Of a stretch of 8,935 bases of DNA, positions 5,414-8,935 are shown in pieces. The notes under the pieces were generated by a model that saw only the letters and a list, made by a program, of their open reading frames with translations, had not been told where the DNA came from and did no database searches. Each line of letters opens with the position of its first letter. Position 1 is the first letter of the stretch. The stretch comes from DASUFE01 sp036274675 (GTDB lineage Bacteria > Pseudomonadota > Gammaproteobacteria > HTCC5015): the NCBI GenBank assembly GCA_036274675.1, contig DASUFE010000015.1, positions 1 through 8,935 of the forward strand, in the 5' to 3' direction. The position numbers and the translations under genes are program-made.

Positions 5414-7978
5414 ATGACTCGCGGGTTTTCGGCAACGGTTTGCGGTTTCTCCTTCTGTATCTTGCTACTACTCCAGGGTTGCGAATCCCGGGGCAGCGGC
5501 GGCTTCGCGCTGAACGACCGGGAGTATTTCCAGGACCGCGGCGTCGGCGTGATGGTATACGCGGACAACTACATCGACTCCCATCAGGGCGGCGTGATCG
5601 TGGTCAGTCACGGCAGCCGCATCGCCAGCAACGGCGACCTGCGTCTGGAACCCTCGCCCGGCCAGTGGTCGCCCATGGCGAAACTGATCAAGCGCGAAGT
5701 GGATCGCGCCAACCAGAGCATACGCGCCACGCTGAGCTATCCGGACGCGAGCAAAAATCATACGGGTTTCAACCCGCTGCATTATCCCGATATCGAACTC
5801 ACCTACGATCTGGTCGTCACCGCGCAAGGCGACGCGATCGATATCCGCGTCGATCTGCAGCAACCGTTGCCGGCAGCCTGGGCGGGCATCGCGAATTTCC
5901 AGCTGGAACTCTATCCGCCCGATCTTTTCGGCAAAGCCTGGTACCTGGACGAGGCCGGCGGCATATTCCCGCGCCAGCCTTACGGCGTGCGCGCGGCGGC
6001 GGGCAGCAAGCCGGAACCGGCGCTCATTCCGGACGGCCCGCTGAAAGACATGATCCCCCTGCTTCACCAGCATGGCGAGCCGGTGCCCTTCGCAACCGGC
6101 CGGCGGCTGTCGGTGGCGCCCGAATCCGAAAGCCTGCGCATGGTCATCGAAAGCCACGAGGGCGACCTGGAGCTGCTCGACGGCCGCGTGCAGCATCAGA
6201 ACGGCTGGTTTATCGTGCGCAGTCCCATCGCCGCCGGCGCGACTCAAAACGCCGTGCACTGGACCTTAAAACCCAACGTCATCAGGGACTGGGTGTCGCC
6301 GCCCGTCATCCAGCATTCGATGGTGGGTTATCACCCCGCGCAAGCGAAAGTCGCGATCATCGAAACGGATCCCAACGCCGACTTCGACGACAGCATGCAA
6401 CTGCTGCGCCTCGCGCCGGACGGCCGGCACGAGGTCGTGCTCGAAAAGCGTCCCGCAGCCTGGGGCGATTTCCTGCGCTATCGCTATTTCCGTTTCGACT
6501 TTTCCGAAGTGACGCGCGAGGGCATGTACCAGCTCGCGCTCGGCGCGCAGCGCAGCGCGCCGTTCCGCATTGCGCGCGACGTCTATATGCAGAATGTGTG
6601 GCAGCCGGTGCTCGAATACTTCCTGCCGGTCCAGATGGATCACATGCGAGTGATGGAGAAATACAAACTCTGGCACGACGCCAGTCACCTCGACGACGCA
6701 TTGATGGCGCCGGTGAACCTGAACCACTTCGACAATTACAAGCAGGGCTCCACCACGCTCACGCGCTTCAAACCCGGCGAACACGTGCCGGGTCTCGACC
6801 GCGGCGGCTGGTACGACGCCGGCGACGACGACCTGCGCATCGAATCGCAGGCCGGCGAGGCGTATATCCTGAGCCTGATCCACGAAGAGTTCGGCGCCGC
6901 GATCGACAGCACGCTGGTGGATCAGTCGTTGCGGCTGGTGGAACTGCGCGAGCCGGACGGCAAACCGGATATTCTGCAGCAGATCGAACACGGCCTGTTG
7001 CACGTGGTCGGCGGATATCAATCGCTGGGACGGCTCTACCGCGGCGTCATCGTGCCGACGCTGCGGCAGTACGTTATGGGCGGGGATTTCGCCGGCCAGA
7101 CCGACGGCCTGGTTTACGATTCCCGCCTCGCCTTGCTGAACCGGAGCGCCGATCATTCCGGGCTGCCGGACGACCGCTGGGTCTTCACCGAGGAGAATCC
7201 GGCGCGCGAGTTCGAAGCGATTTCGTACCTGGCCGCCGCGGCCGCGCCCATGCGCGGTTATAACGACGCGCTGGCGCGGGGCGCTCTCGCCGCCGCCACC
7301 GAACTCTGGAAAGTGGAACGCCCGGCGCCGGACGAGCGCGCGCGCGTCAACAAACTGCGCGCGGCGGTGGAACTGTTCCGCGCCACCGGCGAAGACCAAT
7401 ACCGGCAACATATCCTGGCGGAACGCGAATTCATCCTGCAGCAGTTTCCCTGGGTGGGCTGGAGCGTGGCGCGCGTGGTGCATGCACTCAAGGACCCGGA
7501 TTTCACCGCCGCGATGCGCCAGGCGGCCGCGGCCTATTATAAGGATGTGGAAAAGCGCATGGGCGATACGCCCTACGGCGTTTCATTCAAACCGTATTAC
7601 TGGGGACGCGGCTGGGATCTGCAGCGCGAGGCGGTGACGCATTATTTCCTGCACCGGGCTTTCCCGGAGGAATTCGGCCGTGACTACCTGTTGAACGTAC
7701 TGCACTACGTGCTCGGCGCCCATCCCGGCTCGAACAACCAGTCCTACGCCTCGGGCGTGGGCGCGCGTTCCAAGACTTCCGCCTACGGCTTCAACCGCAT
7801 GGACTACAGCTACATTCCCGGCGGCGTGGTCAGCGGCACCGCCTTTATCGCGCCGGATTTTCCCGAACTGAAAGAATTCCCGTTCTTCTGGCAGCAGTCG
7901 GAATACGTGCTGGGCGGCGGTTCCAGCAATTTCATGTTCCTGGCGCTGGCGGCGGATAAATTGCTGAACGGGAAATAA
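5414..7978 (+). CDS. Family 9 glycoside hydrolase (endoglucanase-type), lipoprotein
   Basis: The 854-residue protein begins with a lipoprotein signal: basic start, hydrophobic CILLLL, lipobox L20-Q21-G22-C23. E24 at +2 suggests outer-membrane rather than inner-membrane sorting. Residues about 28-295 form a region I cannot assign, with a composition suggesting beta structure. Residues about 297-393 resemble the Ig-like CelD_N domain found before GH9 catalytic domains. The catalytic domain spans about 395-850. It has GGWYDAGD (D468 and D471, the usual base pair), the late motif VLGAHPGSNNQSYASGVG (766-783), and E830 in WQQSEYVLGG at the position of the catalytic acid. In cellulases of this family that Glu usually follows Asn; here Ser precedes it. 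The likely role is hydrolysis of beta-1,4-glucan or a related beta-glucan at the cell surface or in the periplasm; the substrate is not proven. It is a single gene between two repeat clusters. Confidence 0.9.
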   Translation: MTRGFSATVCGFSFCILLLLQGCESRGSGGFALNDREYFQDRGVGVMVYADNYIDSHQGGVIVVSHGSRIASNGDLRLEPSPGQWSPMAKLIKREVDRANQSIRATLSYPDASKNHTGFNPLHYPDIELTYDLVVTAQGDAIDIRVDLQQPLPAAWAGIANFQLELYPPDLFGKAWYLDEAGGIFPRQPYGVRAAAGSKPEPALIPDGPLKDMIPLLHQHGEPVPFATGRRLSVAPESESLRMVIESHEGDLELLDGRVQHQNGWFIVRSPIAAGATQNAVHWTLKPNVIRDWVSPPVIQHSMVGYHPAQAKVAIIETDPNADFDDSMQLLRLAPDGRHEVVLEKRPAAWGDFLRYRYFRFDFSEVTREGMYQLALGAQRSAPFRIARDVYMQNVWQPVLEYFLPVQMDHMRVMEKYKLWHDASHLDDALMAPVNLNHFDNYKQGSTTLTRFKPGEHVPGLDRGGWYDAGDDDLRIESQAGEAYILSLIHEEFGAAIDSTLVDQSLRLVELREPDGKPDILQQIEHGLLHVVGGYQSLGRLYRGVIVPTLRQYVMGGDFAGQTDGLVYDSRLALLNRSADHSGLPDDRWVFTEENPAREFEAISYLAAAAAPMRGYNDALARGALAAATELWKVERPAPDERARVNKLRAAVELFRATGEDQYRQHILAEREFILQQFPWVGWSVARVVHALKDPDFTAAMRQAAAAYYKDVEKRMGDTPYGVSFKPYYWGRGWDLQREAVTHYFLHRAFPEEFGRDYLLNVLHYVLGAHPGSNNQSYASGVGARSKTSAYGFNRMDYSYIPGGVVSGTAFIAPDFPELKEFPFFWQQSEYVLGGGSSNFMFLALAADKLLNGK

Positions 7979-7986
7979 ACACAAGC

Positions 7987-8112
7987 CATCCCCTTAATTT
8001 CCCTTCGGGACGAAGGGAGCGTGTCTGGGGATGCGGTTCACAGGCACTCCCGTGGTCACAACTCAGAAACCCCGGAATCATCATCCGGAATATCAGAACT
8101 TCAACCACATAA
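7987..8112 (+). repeat. Right-hand repeat cluster, unit 1
   Basis: The unit has a CATCCCCTTAATTTCCC lead and a hairpin (7999-8019). A segment with TCTGGGGATGCGGTTCACAG follows, then the core GGCACTCCCGTGGTCACAAC (from 8043), a variable CCGGAATCATCATCCGG stem, and the tail ATATCAGAACTTCA. The TCTGGGG-to-core part (8024-8080) matches 4579-4634 next to the tRNA. It starts 8 nt after the GH9 stop codon. Confidence 0.85.
7999..8019 (+). terminator. Hairpin after the GH9 gene, possible transcript end
   Basis: TTCCCTTCG pairs with CGAAGGGAG around a GGA loop. The stem is 9 bp with one outer T-G pair and begins 20 nt after the GH9 stop. No T-run follows, so it may work as an RNA 3' end stabiliser or weak terminator rather than a classic intrinsic terminator. 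Confidence 0.4.
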
Positions 8113-8252
8113 CATCCCCCTTAATCCCCCTTCGGGACGAAGGGGGAAAGCGCAACAGCGACGCTGTGAACGCCGAGGCTCACAGGCACTCCCGTGTCAC
8201 AACTCAGAAACCCCGGAGCCCTCCAGGGATATCAGAACTTCAGCCGCATAAC
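8113..8252 (+). repeat. Right-hand repeat cluster, unit 2
   Basis: The lead CATCCCCCTTAAT is followed by a hairpin (stem CCCCCTTCG/CGAAGGGGG, loop GGA, 8126-8146). AAAGCGCAACAGC...GCTGT (small hairpin 8155-8167), GAGGCTCACA, the core GGCACTCCCGTGTCACAACT (from 8184) and the tail GATATCAGAACTTCAGCCGC come next. The start lies 126 bp after unit 1 and 140 bp before unit 3. Confidence 0.88.
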
Positions 8253-8318
8253 CATCCCCCTTAATCCCCCTTCGGGACGAAGGGGGAAAGCGCAGCAGCA
8301 ACGCTGCGAACGCCGCGC
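8253..8318 (+). repeat. Right-hand repeat cluster, unit 3 (truncated)
   Basis: This unit has the same lead and hairpin as unit 2 (8266-8286). AAAGCGCAGCAGC...GCTGCGAACGCCG (small hairpin 8295-8307) follows, and the match then stops at about 8314. The core and tail are missing. It lies just beyond the 3' end of the minus-strand Spy-family gene. Confidence 0.85.
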
Positions 8319-8319
8319 A

Positions 8320-8348
8320 ATTGGATGAGGCGTCGCGCCTGATTCAAT
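8320..8348 (-). terminator. Stem-loop at the end of the Spy-family gene
   Basis: ATTGGATGAGGCG (8320-8332) pairs with CGCCTGATTCAAT (8336-8348) around a TCG loop, with two mismatches in 13 pairs. On the minus strand the stem overlaps the stop codon (8346-8344). No T-run follows, so it is a possible rather than a typical terminator. Confidence 0.4.
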
Positions 8349-8835
8349 GGGCGCGCCGGTGAAAGAATCCTTTCCCCATGAATTCATCATGCTGCTCCGC
8401 CTGCATGGCCTTGAATTTTTCGAGCTGCTCAGGAGTCAGGATGGAGCGGAAGTACTGCATGAAATAAGCATGCTCGACCGCCATATCGGCGTGCGCATCG
8501 GTGAACTCACGGACTTTGGCGCGTATCGCCGCTTCATCCACGGTGTCCGCATTCATTAATTCCCGCATCTCCTTGTGCATTTTACGCGTGGCATCCCGGT
8601 GGCCGTCTTTGCGCTCCTTGCGCTCCTTGTGCCAGGCTTCCAGTTTCGACTTCTGCTCGTCGGTCAGCCCCAGCTCATCGGTCATCCATTTCATATGCAT
8701 GCCGGGGCCGGGCACTCCCATATGCATCATGCCGGATGGCGGGCCGCAGTCATCGTGGTCAGCGGCATGAACCGAACCGAATCCAAGAACAAGACCTGAC
8801 AGAGCCAACAAAGACAGCAATCTGATTCTTTTCAT
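8344..8835 (-). CDS. Spy/CpxP-family periplasmic protein (LTxxQ family)
   Basis: The 163-residue protein starts with a Sec signal (MKRIRLLSLLALSGLVLGFG), with likely cleavage after VHA at A24. The mature part holds the two hallmark LTxxQ motifs: LTDEQ (57-61) and LTPEQ (133-137). Both lie in a strongly charged, probably all-helical body. Family members include the ATP-independent chaperone Spy, the envelope-stress regulator CpxP and zinc-binding ZraP-like proteins. The mature N terminus is rich in Met, His and one Cys (DHDDCG, GMMHMG, GMHMKWM), as is the end (HRRAH), which hints at metal binding but does not prove it. GGAGA (8847-8843) lies 7 nt before the ATG and supports the start. A CpxR-box-like sequence lies upstream. 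No sensor kinase neighbour is visible on its right side. Confidence 0.9.
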   Translation of the reverse strand: MKRIRLLSLLALSGLVLGFGSVHAADHDDCGPPSGMMHMGVPGPGMHMKWMTDELGLTDEQKSKLEAWHKERKERKDGHRDATRKMHKEMRELMNADTVDEAAIRAKVREFTDAHADMAVEHAYFMQYFRSILTPEQLEKFKAMQAEQHDEFMGKGFFHRRAH

Positions 8836-8899
8836 TTCTGTTTCTCCGGTAAGTTAGGAATGTCCGGCAAGCATACGCAGCGCAATGCAAATATGAGTA

Positions 8900-8924
8900 T
8901 GTAATACGTAAAGTAATGTAATAC
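8900..8924. promoter_or_regulatory. GTAA-repeat region, CpxR-box-like, upstream of the Spy-family gene
   Basis: On the plus strand GTAA occurs four times (8901, 8908, 8913, 8918). GTAAA (8908-8912) and GTAAT (8918-8922) are 5 bp apart, one base off the known CpxR consensus GTAAA-N5-GTAAA. An 8-mer TGTAATAC occurs twice (8900-8907, 8917-8924). The site lies about 73-87 bp before the start codon of a CpxP/Spy-family gene, a typical Cpx target. The short AT-rich motif could also occur by chance. Confidence 0.4.
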
Positions 8925-8935
8925 CGGCGTTTACA

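Noticed and set aside
4960..7263. 767-codon plus-strand frame running from the repeats into the GH9 gene
   Set aside because: It overlaps the GH9 gene in another frame, is very rich in Arg, Ala and Gly as expected of an off-frame reading, and lacks domains.
4550..8318. Integrated island with attachment-site duplication of the tRNA 3' end
   Set aside because: I found no second copy of the tRNA 3' sequence in the window and no integrase. An attachment site outside the window cannot be excluded.

Overview
The window comes from a GC-rich Gram-negative bacterium, most likely a proteobacterium. The evidence is a lipoprotein-type signal on a cellulase, a periplasmic Spy/CpxP-family protein, and two-component proteins of proteobacterial style. 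The exact genus cannot be read from the sequence.

Layout, left to right. (1) Positions 1-414, minus strand: the N-terminal part of an OmpR/PhoB-type response regulator that runs off the left edge. (2) 415-757: a divergent intergenic region with an inverted repeat around the regulator's possible -10 box. (3) 758-4432, plus strand: a 1224-residue soluble hybrid histidine kinase, with five PAS-like domains, one GAF-like domain, HisKA, HATPase and a C-terminal receiver. (4) 4461-4573: a tRNA-Val(CAC) gene with its own sigma-70-type promoter and an encoded CCA. (5) 4579-5330: a dense mosaic of non-coding repeats, including two stretches of 101 bases identical by eye and exactly 400 bp apart. (6) 5414-7978, plus strand: an 854-residue lipoprotein cellulase-type glycoside hydrolase (GH9), with its own ribosome binding site and a possible promoter. 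(7) 7987-8318: a second repeat cluster of the same family, with strong hairpins. (8) 8344-8835, minus strand: a small periplasmic Spy/CpxP (LTxxQ) protein, with a CpxR-box-like sequence upstream.

The genes do not form one operon. The response regulator and hybrid kinase are divergent and may be functionally linked, but the kinase has its own receiver and pairing is not proven. The GH9 gene stands alone between two clusters of the same repeat family, with no transporter, transposase or other polysaccharide-degradation gene in view. The most unusual feature is this repeat family. Its modules (a 9-bp-stem hairpin, a GGCACTCC...ACTCAGA core and variable tails) recur in the same order on both sides of the GH9 gene, and stem changes in the hairpin are compensated. 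No transposase, CRISPR array or toxin/defence system is visible.
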